From: Piscicola geometra
Taxonomy: Eukaryota; Annelida; Clitellata; Hirudinida; Piscicolidae
Direction: 5' to 3'
Assembly (NCBI GenBank): GCA_943735955.1
Contig: OX030962.1
Location: 3,507,239 to 3,571,238, forward strand
DNA: 64,000 bases
A program made the translations under genes and the position numbers. A model generated the notes under the pieces. The model did no database searches. It had not been told where the DNA came from and saw only the letters and a program-made list of their open reading frames with translations. Positions 47,830 through 58,192 of this stretch are shown one piece after another (the stretch's first letter is position 1; every line of letters starts with the position of its first letter).

Positions 47830-50520
47830 CTCCTTTACACATTGCCATTATTTATAGGCCACCTAATAACTCACTCACTAATTTCATCATACAATTCTCC
47901 CAACTCATCGATTCATTAACCTCCCTAAATTCTAATTTAATCCTGTGTGGAGATTTTAACCCTCCTCATACTTCTAACTCTACCACACTAATTAATGAAA
48001 AGCTCCAAAATATCATCGACGAATACAACCTATATCAGCACATAAACGAACCAACTCACGAAAACGGCAATACACTGGACCTACTCATAACCTGCATCAA
48101 CGCATCTAGTATCATTACTAATCATTCTATACATCCAACACTATTTTCAGATCATCATCTCATTTCATCTACCCTATCATTAATAAAGCCAATTCCTATC
48201 AGCACCATAATTAGATACCGTAGGAAAAAAAAATAGACTGGATCAATTTCAATATTGACCTCAAATCATCTTCTATATTAGATTGCAAGAGTTGCACTAC
48301 AGACCAATACGTCGAACACATAAACAATGTCATCCTCAAACTATTAGATAAGTATGCGCCACTACAAACAAAAGTCATACGACGATCACACCAAAATCGC
48401 CACAAAATTTCACTGGAGGCAATTAGAGCCAAAAGACACAGAAGGAAAGCTGAGAAAACTTATTTCAAAGATCCTTCATCTTCTAATAAACAACTATATA
48501 ATAAAGCTAAAGCATCAACAAGAGAAGCAATTATCAAATCAAAATTAAAACGGAAATAGATTCATCCAATAACCCACGTACTCTATGGCACAATCTAAAT
48601 AAACTATTACACCGGCAAAAAAATGATCCATCCAACAACTCAAGCAATACAAACATGGCTTCCATCTTCAACAACTTTTTCAGCAGCAAAATAGAAAATA
48701 TTCATAAGAATATTGATAATCTCCTATCACAACCTCAAAACGAACAGTTCACACACACTCATAGAAAAAACATCATTGACCCCATATCTAACTTTAAACC
48801 AACAACATCTGAAGATATATTACAAATTATTCATGCTACATGCACGAAGACATCGCCCATAGATCCTTTTCCTCACCAAGTTATAAGACAATGTAGCTCA
48901 ATATTGTCAAAAGCCATCTCACAGCTCGTCAACTTATTTTTCCAAGAAAGATGTTTTCCATCTACTTTCAAAGCAGCCCAAATTACATCAATATTAAAGA
49001 AAGCCAACCTCGACACAACCAATCCAGCAAATTATCGACCTATTTCCAACCTGTCTACCATATCAAAAATTATGGAAAGGGCCGTTTTAAAACAATCAAA
49101 ACCTCATATCACCTCCAATCCAAACTACCCCAGTCATCAATCAGCCTACAGACCTTACCACTCTACAGAAACAGCCCTACTTCATCAAACTGACCACATT
49201 TTCAACGGATTTTCAAAAAATACCACCCTCCTCGCATCACTCGACCTATCAGCAGCCTTCGACACCATCAGCCATTCCATCCTCATAAACAGACTTCATA
49301 AAGAATTTGGAGTTGATGGAAAAGCTTTAAACTGGCTGTCATCTTATTTAGAAATAAGACATTATCAAGTTAAATTAGCTACAAACATCTCATCACCAAC
49401 CAATATACAACACGGCGTTCCTCAAGGCTCTGTTCTTGGACCGCTTCTTTTCACCACATACATCTCACCTATCTCAAATATAGTCAACCAATTCAATATA
49501 ACCTACCATAAATATGCTGATGATATACAACTTCTTCAATTCATCACACCTAATACATCCAACCAAGCTACTAGTAATCTCACATCTTGCATACAAACCA
49601 TAGAAACTTGGTTCCTCAATAACTACCTCCAGTTTAACACCACTAAATCAGAAATAATAAAACTAGGCACCCCTTATCAATTAAATAGTTTAAAACAATA
49701 TAATCTGTCAACATCAACTCAGATAAAATCCCCATCAATAACACTCTCAAAATACTCGGAGTCACCCTAGACAGCAAACTCACTTTCAAAAACCACATCA
49801 CATCTATCATCCAATCATCACACTATCATCTCAAAGCAATCAAACACATACGCCCATTCATCCCTTCTGATCTCTCCGCCTAACTTTCCCGATGTCTAAT
49901 ACTAAGCAGACTTGACTACTGTAACTCGCTATTATATAATATCACCAATCATGAAAGAAATCGTCTACAGTCAGTTTTAAACAAGGCGGCTAGAATCACA
50001 CTCAAGTGTGATTACCCAGGCCATCACCTTGTTCAATCATCAAAGGAAAATCTTATAAAACTCCACTGGCTTCCTATAGATTTTCGAATATCCTTTAAAA
50101 TAGCCATCAACACATTCAAAATTCTTCAAACTTCAAAACCGTCATATCTCAGCAAACTCATAACTAAAAAAACATCAAACAAACAACTGCGTTCATCTTC
50201 ATCTCTTCTCCTCAACCAAGAATCCACTACAAACAACATCTCAAAAAGAGCTTTCCGTCACGCAGCTCCAACAACTTGGAATGCCCTTCCACCTGCACTT
50301 CGAAGCATCAACCAATTTTCGACTTTCAAAGCCAAACTGAAAACTCATTATTTTAACTTAGCCTATCATTCTTAATAATTACTCCATGCTACTTTTTGCT
50401 TTCTTTTTCATAACATTACTATTATAATTACTTTTACTTCTTTATTGCGTTACGACGCAGTGAAAGCGCTTAAGTTGCGTGCCCGGGCGCTATACAAAAA
50501 TGACAATTATTACTTATTAT
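47830..50520 (+). mobile_element. L2/CR1-like LINE, 5'-truncated, in the satellite
   Basis: Starts inside an AP-endonuclease domain (IYRPPNN, LILCGDFNPP, NTLDLLIT, SDHHLI; 47850-48200), followed by a reverse transcriptase (48655-49770) and its C-terminal part in a shifted frame (to 50375). The 3' end is cgttacgacgcagtgaaagc..gcccgggcgctatacaaaa with an (att)n tail. Frameshifts at about 48236, 48550 and 49720 inactivate it. Confidence 0.92.
48655..49770 (+). pseudogene. LINE reverse transcriptase fragment
   Basis: Open for 371 codons with the RT blocks in order: [51 protein letters not shown] (motif A Asp), GVPQGSVLGPLLFT (motif B), and YADDIQLL, the catalytic YxDD. The frame then slips; the continuing sequence (LGVTLDSKLTFKNH, SRLDYCNSLLYN, LHWLPIDFRISFKI, TWNALPPALRS) lies in another frame to 50375. 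CR1 and L2 elements have this motif order; I do not choose between them. The endonuclease frame upstream is separately broken. Confidence 0.9.
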
Positions 50521-50818
50521 TATTATTTAATAATTTATATTTTATTTAATAATTTATATTGTATTTAATAATTTATATTGTATTTAATAATTTATATTGT
50601 ATTTAATAATTTATATTGTATTTAACAATTTATATTGTATTTAATAATTTATATTGTAGTCAATAATTTATATTGTATTTAATAATTTATATTGTATTTA
50701 ATAATTTATATTGTATTTAATAATTTATATTGTATTTAATAATTTATATTGTATTTAATAATTTATATTGTATTTAATAATTTATATTGTTTTTAATAAT
50801 TTGTATTGTATTTGATAA
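50521..50818. repeat. 19-bp satellite, right part
   Basis: Continuation of the array at 47325-47829 beyond the LINE, with the same consensus and similar variants. The last units decay into the MULE right inverted repeat. Confidence 0.95.
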
Positions 50819-51193
50819 ATTTAAGTTCGTTTCAATTATGTAATTAAAAAAATTTAGTCCGTTTTATTTATTTAAAATTGTGAAAAGAATCTATAAAAAA
50901 TCCGTTTTTTATATAAAAAGTCCGTTTTATTTATTTAAAATTGTGAAACAAATCTATAAAAAAATCCGTTTTTTTATATAAAAAGTCCGTTTTATTTATT
51001 AAAAATTGTGAAACAAATCTATAAAAAAATCCGTTTTTTATATCAAAAGTCCGTTTTATTTATACTAAAATATTAACAAGGAGACTTTTTCTCCGAAAGA
51101 CTTTTTCTCCAGGAGGTTTTTTCTCCGGGAGGCTTTTTGTAGAAGGTATTTTATCCGAAGGCTTTTTCTCCGAGAGGCTTTTTATCCTACATT
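50818..51193 (-). repeat. MULE terminal inverted repeat, right
   Basis: Inverse of 43230-43612. Outer half holds tttttctccgagaggcttttt-type units; inner half holds the agtccgttttatttat sub-repeats. Confidence 0.93.
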
Positions 51194-51203
51194 CGTAAAT
51201 TTT
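51194..51203. repeat. MULE target-site duplication, right copy
   Basis: cgtaaatttt, identical to the left copy; PLE coding sequence resumes directly after it. Confidence 0.9.
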
Positions 51204-52378
51204 ACACACTACCAAAAATCCACAAAGAGAAATCTAAGTGGTTTGAAGGAAGGGTCCCCCCAGGACGTCCTATAATCTCAAATACAAGTTCTGAAACCAC
51301 AAACATAACCAAGTACATCAACCACTATCTAGTACCACTAATGTACACCCACCCTAGCTACCTAAAGGATAGCTTCGAACTTATCAAAATTATCAAAGAA
51401 CTAAATACAAAAATAAGAGAGGAAAACATTGACACGAACAACCTCATAATGGCGACAGCCGACATCACCTCACTATACACAAACATGATAAATAACAAAA
51501 TAGTAGCAAAAACGAAACTAATTTTTAAAAAATTCCCAGACATTGGAAGACCTAACAAATTGATAATAGACCTACTAAAAGTCACATTAAACTATAATTT
51601 CTTTCAATACAACGGGAAACTATACAAACAAACAAGTGGCCTAGCAATGGGCGTAAGTATGGCACCAGCCCTAGCCAACATATATCTCCACGATCTAGAT
51701 AACATCATCTTAAAATACAAACCAATACTATACAAACGATACATAGATGATATTATAATAATATGCGACAGCACAATCATCAATGAAACAATAAACAACA
51801 CCACAAACAGAATAAAAGAAATCAAACTAGAATATGTAACAAACAATAAAACAATCACATTTTTAGACATAAACCTAGAGTTTATAGAAAACCAAATTAT
51901 TACAAAAACACACATAAAGGATACAAATAACCTAGCCTGGTTACACGCCGACTCTAATCATCCCAAACACATAATAACCAACTTACATAAGAGCGGCCTA
52001 ATAAGATTCTGCAGACAATGCACCCTAAAAAAAGACTATAACATACTAAGCAGAAGATTTATAAAAGCCCTCACACTAAGAGGTCACAACTATACAAAAA
52101 TGAAAATTAACGCCAAAGAAATTTGGCGAAATAAAGAAAAATACGAAGTGGAAAGAAACACCCCCAAACCCCCAAATAAAGACGAAGGGAAAGAAAAACA
52201 AAAAATAAAAGGAAACGAAAAACCGAAAGAAAAAGTGCCAATAATAATCGAATACACAAAAAATAATGAAGAACTCCTCAAAGACATTACAAAATCAATA
52301 AAAGAAATGGAGGACCTAATCATAATCCCAATAAAAGCATACAAAGTAGGGAAATCCCTAATAAGACAATTAATGTGA
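51204..52378 (+). CDS. PLE reverse transcriptase, C-terminal part (unit 1)
   Basis: Continues the frame of 42464-43229. It reads YTLPKIHKEKSKW, VPPGRPIISN, ATADITSLYTNM (motif A), TSGLAMGVSMAPALANIYL (motif B), YKRYIDDIIII (catalytic YxDD near 51741-51760), TFLDINLEF and WLHADSNHPKH. These are PLE hallmarks, shared in part with telomerase reverse transcriptase. After the thumb region the protein ends with a K/E-rich tail and a TGA stop at 52378. There is no GIY-YIG endonuclease motif downstream, and none is seen upstream in the frame. Endonuclease-lacking PLEs (Athena, Coprina groups) are known to attach to telomeres. Confidence 0.9.
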
Positions 52379-52497
52379 CAAAACAACAAATGAAACCACT
52401 AACCATAAAAGGATTATATTGAGAATGTTACCGGGCAGAACCAAACCATAAACCGGAAAGATTCTGGGAATCAGGAAACTGAATCTCACACAACAAC
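52379..52497 (+). other. PLE unit 1 3' UTR with CCGGAA box + hairpin M3
   Basis: A 119-base untranslated end. ccataaaccggaaag is at 52446-52460. It is followed by gaatcag-GAAA-ctgaatc (52468-52485; 7 pairs with one mismatch, GAAA tetraloop), then acacaacaac and telomeric units. An alternative stem gattc/gaatc overlaps it. This copy ties the motif to the 3' end of an RT-coding unit. Confidence 0.75.
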
Positions 52498-52537
52498 CTA
52501 ACCCTAACCCTAACCTTAACCCTAACCTTAATCCTAG
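52497..52537 (+). repeat. telomeric repeats after PLE unit 1
   Basis: About six ccctaa-type units, some as ccttaa, joining directly to the leader repeats of unit 2. Confidence 0.93.
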
Positions 52538-53060
52538 CACGACCAGTGTAGAATGATCTCCAAACTCTAACTTTAAAAATTAACTTTAAATAAAGACACC
52601 TAACCTGAGACCCTAACACGGCCAGTAAAGAGTGATCTTTTAACTTTAACTCTTAAACTTAACTTTAAACAAAGACACCTTACCTGTGACCCTAACACGG
52701 CCAGTAAAGAATGATCTTTTAATTATAATTTTAAATGAAGACACCTTACCTGTGACCCTAACACGGCCAGTAAAGAATGATCTTTTAATTATAATTTTAA
52801 ATGAAGACACCTTACCTGTGACCCTAACACGGCCAGTAGAGAGTGATCTGTTAACTTTAACTTTTAAAATTAACTTTAAATAAAGACACCTTACCTGTGA
52901 CCCTAACATGGCCAGTAGAGAGTGATCTGTTAACTTTAACTTTTAAAATTAACTGTAAACAAAGACACTTTACCTGTGACCCTAACACGGCCAGTAGAGA
53001 GTGATCTTTTAACTCTAACTCTTAAAATTAACTTTAAACAAAGACACCTTAACTCTAACT
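52536..53060 (+). repeat. ~70-bp tandem repeats, leader of PLE unit 2
   Basis: Seven units carrying gaccctaacacggccagtaa or ..gtagagagtgatct and aaagacaccttacctgtgac. Each keeps one or two ccctaa words. Units vary in the inner ttaactttaac stretch. Homologous to the shorter array at 41680-41820. Confidence 0.92.
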
Positions 53061-53200
53061 CTGACTCAGACTCTACAATACTAAGAGATCCTGAAGTCTC
53101 CGAATCAACCTTGCTCTACAACACAAAGTCTCCGAAGCATCTTTGCTCTACAACACAGAGATATCCTGAAGTCTCAGAATCAACTTTGTACTACTTTAAT
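53061..53200 (+). repeat. short direct repeats (tctccgaatcaac/tgctctacaaca)
   Basis: Three imperfect copies of a 40-50 base unit containing gatcctgaagtctcc and ttgctctacaacaca, between the 70-bp array and hammerhead 2. Confidence 0.75.
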
Positions 53201-53335
53201 TGATTCATATTGACTTATCTAACATTATCACTATCGATGTGTACTCACCTGGTTTTCTTGACGTTGACACATTAACATAATCGCGCTCTTTCATTAACAT
53301 ACGCACTTGCCAGCCTATATAAGGCGACTCATCAT

Positions 53336-53395
53336 GTGTAGGATAACCCTGATGAAGCTTACCCATAAGCGAAACTAGTTGGTTCAATCCTACAC
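53336..53395 (+). ncRNA. hammerhead ribozyme 2 (type I, minimal stem III)
   Basis: Core CTGATGA (53349-53355) and GAAAC (53371-53375). Stem II: gctta (53357-53361) with taagc (53366-53370), loop ccca. Stem I: aacc (53345-53348) with ggtt (53381-53384), then gtgtaggat (53336-53344) with atcctacac (53387-53395), 9 perfect pairs. Stem III is the palindrome CTAG (53375-53378). Cleavage is expected after GTT (53378-53380). The stem sequences differ from ribozyme 1 while the fold is kept, which supports function. Confidence 0.93.
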
Positions 53396-53550
53396 GATGT
53401 TATTACAATAAAACATTACAAAAAAACCAGTTGTTTTATTGTCTTCAAAAATATGGCGAGTTATAATAATTAAATCAACAGCGAACAACAATAAAGTCAA
53501 CACAAAGAAGCGTGGAGATCTCCTCGAGTTGCTGATGCCTCCGTCTTCAC

Positions 53551-53580
53551 GAGCCGGAACCCACTCATGTCTTCGGACAT
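53551..53580 (+). other. CCGGAA box + TTCG hairpin, copy M4
   Basis: gagccggaaccc (53551-53562), then atgtc-TTCG-gacat (53567-53580), a 5-bp stem with the very stable UUCG tetraloop, then acaccctca and telomeric units. Confidence 0.75.
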
Positions 53581-53588
53581 ACACCCTC

Positions 53589-53618
53589 AAACCCTAACCC
53601 TAACCTAACCCTAACCTT
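53589..53618 (+). repeat. short telomeric tract in PLE unit 2
   Basis: About five ccctaa units, one shortened to cctaa, directly before ORF1 of unit 2. Confidence 0.93.
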
Positions 53619-54392
53619 ACAACAACAACAACCAACAGCAGAAATTTAGCAATAGTAGATATACACACCCAAACAATCCCAGCTTCCATAACACCCCAAA
53701 CCTAGCACAAGAGAACATAATAACAGAAGACATTGTGAAGAAAATAATCTCACAGTACGTCGAAACAACCAAAAACCAGAACAAAAATTACCAGAACAAT
53801 GACGACAACAACAACAACAATCAGAATAACCAAAACCAAAACTACCCCAACGACAACAACAACAACAACAACAACCAGAATACCCAAAACCAAAACTACC
53901 CCAACAACAACCCCAGAAATTACCAGAACAAGAATCATAACAATCAGAACAACTACAACACAAGATACAATGACAACAGAAACAACAACAGATACAATCC
54001 AGTCAACAAAAACCAAAACAGAAACCACAACAACAATAGTAACAACTTCAACAACAACAATAATAATAACGACTTCAACAACAACAAAAATAATAACATG
54101 AACAACAATAACAACACGGACTCAGACCTGAAAAGAAATTTAATCAAGATCTTCAAAGGGCTCAACCAAATCTCCAACTTTCAAAAACTAGAGAAAAAAA
54201 TGAAATTTGAACTAGGTATTATCAAAAATATACAATCGATTAATATAAATAACCTAACAGAAGACTCAACGCTCTCAGGGAATATAACTGATCTAACAGA
54301 AGAGTTCAGAATTAGTCTAAGAATAACAATCCTTGAAAAACAGGAAGCCCATGTAGATAACATGATCAAAACTTTGAAATACAAGAGTATCC
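53615..54392 (+). CDS. PLE unit 2 ORF1, N-terminal part, N/Q-rich
   Basis: Open from the end of the telomeric tract, without an early ATG; the first ATG in frame is at 54099. It starts with an N/Q-rich segment (ENIITEDIVKKIISQYVE, then long Asn/Gln runs), followed by a helical region DSDLKRNLIKIFKGLNQISN and LEKKMKFELGIIKNIQSI. The frame is cut at 54392 by a LINE end and resumes at 55050. The intact join is seen in the partial copy at 61126-61890. Position before the RT suggests a Gag-like or RNA-binding accessory protein, but no known domain is recognised. Confidence 0.6.
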
Positions 54393-55049
54393 TTTAGCAA
54401 GAGCATTCTTTGGTTAGCGGCTGCCATTTTGGCAGCCGCTCAAATAAATTTGTGGAATAAACGGTTTTGGGTATAATATATTAAAATTTTAGAATCTAAA
54501 GTCTAAATAAAAATTAAATTTAATTAATTAGAATGTTTTTAGTGCAAATGTTGGTTATTTTGAATCTGTCGAGAATGGCCGCAGCAGACCAAGATGGCCG
54601 CAGGGAATCAAAGCGCTCAAGGAGAAAGGATAAAGGAGAAAGCTTTCCATAGCAGCAGCAGTACCAGCGTTGGCAAGGACTTCTCCTTCACCCTCTTTCG
54701 CAGCCTCGGCACCAGTGGCAAGACAGAAAATTGAGAAGAATGATGATTGTGTTTTGAGGATGATGTGGTAATGATTGTGCTGTGGTATGAGTGTTGGTAT
54801 TGTGGTGATGAAAGAATTTTTTATTTATGGTGATAGTGATTTTTTGGCGGTGATTGTCATGGTGGGGTGGGTGAGGTTGGATTATTGAGGTTGATCGTGT
54901 GTTTATATATATTTTTTAATTTATATATATACATATATTGGTAATGGTCTAAAAACCGTTTTATTTAACAAATTTATTTGAAGAGCGCCTTTGTTCACTT
55001 AGTAAAGGGCGCTATACAAATCATTAGTGATTGATTGATTGATTGATTG
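54393..55049 (+). mobile_element. LINE 3'-end insertion in PLE unit 2 ORF1
   Basis: About 657 bp absent from the sister copy at 61.6 kb. The right end carries agagcgcctttgttcactta..aagggcgctatacaaatcatt and (gatt)n, an L2-type LINE tail. An inverted ggctgccattttggcagcc lies at its left. Flanks share atcc. No protein frame is readable, so it may be a deleted LINE or a LINE-mobilised transcript. Confidence 0.85.
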
Positions 55050-56069
55050 ATCCAAAATGATCTAAAACCAATTTGGGAATACACCAAGAAACAAAACCCA
55101 AAATGGGATGACAAATTGTTCGAAAGACTAACAATAAAACTAAACAACCTAAACCCAACAACCCCGGAGCCACCCCTGCCACAACAAACCCCACCACAAC
55201 TAATCACAACACAAACCAACGACATTAGTTCGAAACTCGAAGAAACACTAAAATATCTTCAGAGCCTCCAGAACCTAATCAACAAATCAAACAGCCCAAC
55301 CAAACAACAAAAAGACAATAAAAACGATCAAACGGAAGAATACAAAGATATAGAGATGGAAACCGAGGAAGGAATAGTAGAAGAAGAAGAAGAAGAAGAT
55401 GCAGAAGAAGAGGACCCAATAGTACAAACCGAACTAGACATACTAACCGAGATCACACTAGAGATGAACGACATCGAAATGAACCTAACGGAACTAAGAG
55501 ATTTAGGCCTCGAGGACCTCAAGAAAATCACAGAGAATGAATTAAACCACAAAAGAATCACCAATCTGAAACTAATACAGATAACTTCCAAAAAAATAAA
55601 CAAAATTAAAAAAATCAACACCCTTAAATACAAACGGAAGGAAATTATAGATAAAAAGAAGAAACTAGCTGAAATGCTAGAAATGTTCAACCTCAACAAC
55701 CAAACCCTGATCGACCTCAAACAATCAGGCTTCTCCCCCCCAAAGAACCCTAACCCTTACCTTAACCGTAACCCTAACCCTAAACCTAACCCTAACCCTA
55801 ACTCTAACCTTAATCCCAACCCTAGCCCTGGCCCTGACCCTGACCCTAGCCCTAGCTCTAACCTTGACCCTGGCCTTAACCCTAACCCTAACACGGACCC
55901 TAACTCAGTCCCTAACCCCACACCTAACCCGACACCCAACCCAACTAATATCCCTACAACCATCACGATACTGGAAAAACCCCCCCAAACGGACACACCC
56001 ACCAATCCGCAAGAGAACATCTCCCCAAAGAAAACAAGAGGAAGAAAATCAACAAATACAAAAAACTGA
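55050..56069 (+). CDS. PLE unit 2 ORF1, C-terminal part with NP repeats
   Basis: Continues ORF1: QNDLKPIWEYTKKQNPKWDD, a P/Q-rich linker, an acidic run (EEGIVEEEEEEDAEEEDP), then a helical region NDIEMNLTELRDLGLEDLKK and INKIKKINTLKYKRKEIID. At about residues 232-305 the frame runs through degenerate telomeric repeats read as Asn-Pro pairs (NPNPYLNRNPNPKPNPNPN and on), with a Pro-Asp/Pro-Ser middle. It ends SPKKTRGRKSTNTKN with a TGA stop. The Asn-Pro section is diverged from CCCTAA yet stays in frame. No known domain. Confidence 0.6.
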   Translation: MQNDLKPIWEYTKKQNPKWDDKLFERLTIKLNNLNPTTPEPPLPQQTPPQLITTQTNDISSKLEETLKYLQSLQNLINKSNSPTKQQKDNKNDQTEEYKDIEMETEEGIVEEEEEEDAEEEDPIVQTELDILTEITLEMNDIEMNLTELRDLGLEDLKKITENELNHKRITNLKLIQITSKKINKIKKINTLKYKRKEIIDKKKKLAEMLEMFNLNNQTLIDLKQSGFSPPKNPNPYLNRNPNPKPNPNPNSNLNPNPSPGPDPDPSPSSNLDPGLNPNPNTDPNSVPNPTPNPTPNPTNIPTTITILEKPPQTDTPTNPQENISPKKTRGRKSTNTKN

Positions 56070-56119
56070 ATCCAGAGTCTGCGAAGCCCACCTACATTAA
56101 CTTATCTAACCACACACTA

Positions 56120-57312
56120 AATAATAACATAATCAAAATATTGAATTAAGGACTGGGTTTCGTTGACTCTGACCCCTACTGTAACTATTATAAATATAAA
56201 TCCTTTTACCATAAACTGAAGAGAGACCTCTCACTTAAATTTTATTTTAGAAGACTCAACAAAAATAATGACTACCTATCACACAAAGAAAGATTTAACT
56301 TCAAACTTACATCTAACTTCAAACCTCCAACTTTACACCCAAAGAAGAAAATCTTTCTGAATCAGAAAACCAACTATTACGTAAATTAACACAAGTCATC
56401 AACCAAGATCTCTATAAGAGAAAGAAAAAGAAAAAACTCAACATAATACCGATTAACATTAAAATGACTAAAATAAAACACCTAAACAAAGATAAAACTA
56501 ATACCTTATTTATTACCAACAATAGAATGAATATAACTAAAGAAGAAAAAGAAGCACTCAAGATATTGAAAAACAACGTTAAGAACAAACTAATTACAAT
56601 CAAAAAAGCAGACAAGAACGATGTCTTCATAATACAAAATTACGCCGACTACGATAAGGAGGGTGGAGACGACACAAAGGCGGAGGAGGACAGAGAAGTC
56701 ATGACGCCCCTCAAGTCTTACCCAAAGCACACTCGACCACCACCACCACCATCATCTCCTACCACCAAAAATGCACGCCCCGTTGAGAGCACGCCAGCGA
56801 ACCAGAAAGTGGCGAAGAATTCCTCGAGTCAGCTCTTCCTCGGGAGACAAGACGAGTGCAGGAATTGCATCAGCTGCATCCTCTCCACCTGCGCCACCAC
56901 CAGAGGCAACCTCGACCTAACCCTAACCCTAACCCTCGTCCTACACGTCGCTCAGAGCAAACTCCGACTCGGTGCAGGAGTACAAAATTACGCCGACTAC
57001 GATAAGGAAGCGAGAAGACAATTAGCCAACACAAACTTTTATAGAACTTCCAATCTAGTGGAATACCGACAAACATCTAAAATCATCATCGACACCTTAA
57101 GAAGACACAACATAAGCCCTACACTAAAACAATTTCTAATAAATAACAAAACTCCATTCAAAAATAGAAGATTCTACATATTACCCAAAATACATAAAGA
57201 AATAGAAAAATGGGATGGAAACATACCACCAGGTCGCCCAATTATCACGAACATCCATACAGAAACCACCAATATTACAAAATTCATCAACCACCACCTT
57301 ATACCCCTCATG
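56120..57312 (+). pseudogene. PLE reverse transcriptase, unit 2, N-terminal part
   Basis: Broken but clear homologue of unit 1. GLGFVDSDPYCNYYKY begins after an in-frame TAA that replaces the lysine codon of the LLNKGLGF block. A frameshift near 56340 precedes the open frame 56464-57327, which holds KNDVFIIQNYADYDKE, RRFYILPKIHKEIEKW and IPPGRPIITNIHTE. A 320-bp GC-rich insertion lies at 56661-56980 and the frame ends at a LINE insertion after HLIPLM (57312). Confidence 0.85.
56661..56980. other. GC-rich in-frame insertion between 28-bp repeats
   Basis: Bracketed by identical 28-base copies of PLE sequence (56633-56660 and 56981-57008; each begins tacaaaattacgccgacta). The whole shift is 348 bases, so the RT frame stays open. 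The inserted protein stretch includes HTRPPPPPSSPTTKNARP and RQDECRNCISCILSTC. It contains three ccctaa units (56919-56936). Base composition is unlike its surroundings; source not recognised. Confidence 0.8.
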
Positions 57313-58192
57313 TTGTTCCCCGTTTGAATTTCAGAATTCAATTGATAAGTTAGTCAAATGCTTATCAAATATCGATTTATGGATGTCAGCAAATCGATTG
57401 AAGTTAAATCAAAGCAAAACCAAAATACTACCGATAGGCACTTGGCAGCAGCTTTCTAGGATTGAGGTCGACCATGTTGTTATTGATGGCGAAGATATTG
57501 AACTATCCTCTCAAGCAACTAATCTGGGCTTTATTTTTGATAAAAAACTTACAATGAATGAACACATTAAGCATTTGACCGGCACATGTTCTTATCAGCT
57601 GCGCAAATTAATGTCAATCAGAAGGTCATTAACTACTGCTACCACACAAGGTCTGGTACATGCGTTCATTCACTCTCGGTTGGACTACTGCAACAGTCTT
57701 TTTTGGGGTTTATCTGAGAGATCGATCGGTATACTTCAGTCCATTCAGAACCGTGCTGCTAAAGTTGTAGTTGGCGCATACAAATATGACCACGTCACAC
57801 CTATTTTTAAGGAACTCCATTGGTTGAGAGTGGATAAGCGAATTATTTTTAAGATATGCATGCTGATGTATAAGTGCTTAAATGGACGTGCACCAAAATA
57901 CCTTATGGATAGGTGCACTTTGAAAACCAACACTTTGCAACCCTATCGATTGCGTTCTGATGAGGTGAACTACTTGGCTGTTCCACCCACACGTTTAAAA
58001 ATAGGGACAAGACAATTTTCTGTGTCTGGCCCTCTTGTATGGAACAGCTTGCCAAATCAATTGCGGCAGCCGGGCTTAACGGCTAAGATGTTTAAAGATA
58101 TGCTGAAAACATATTTGTTTTCACTGTCATGAAATTAATGTTTAGAGCGCTATTGAGATTTATTAAATGGCGCTATATAAATATTCTGATAG
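57313..58192 (+). mobile_element. L2/CR1-like LINE 3' part in PLE unit 2 RT
   Basis: 5'-truncated LINE. The frame from about 57330 to 58132 (LINE portion of a longer open frame) reads KCLSNIDLWMSANRLKLNQS, TNLGFIFDKKLTMNEH, SRLDYCNSLFWGLSERS, LHWLRVDKRIIFKI and SGPLVWNSLPNQLRQ, ending FSLS. The 3' end is gagcgctattgagatttatt, aatggcgctatataaat. The flanking atg/gatg suggests a 3-4 base duplication. The RT C-terminal frame is intact, so it is younger than most LINE pieces here. Confidence 0.93.

Noticed and set aside
53646..54177. Cys/Gly-rich and Leu-rich minus-strand frames
   Set aside because: Antisense shadows of the Asn/Gln-rich PLE ORF1.
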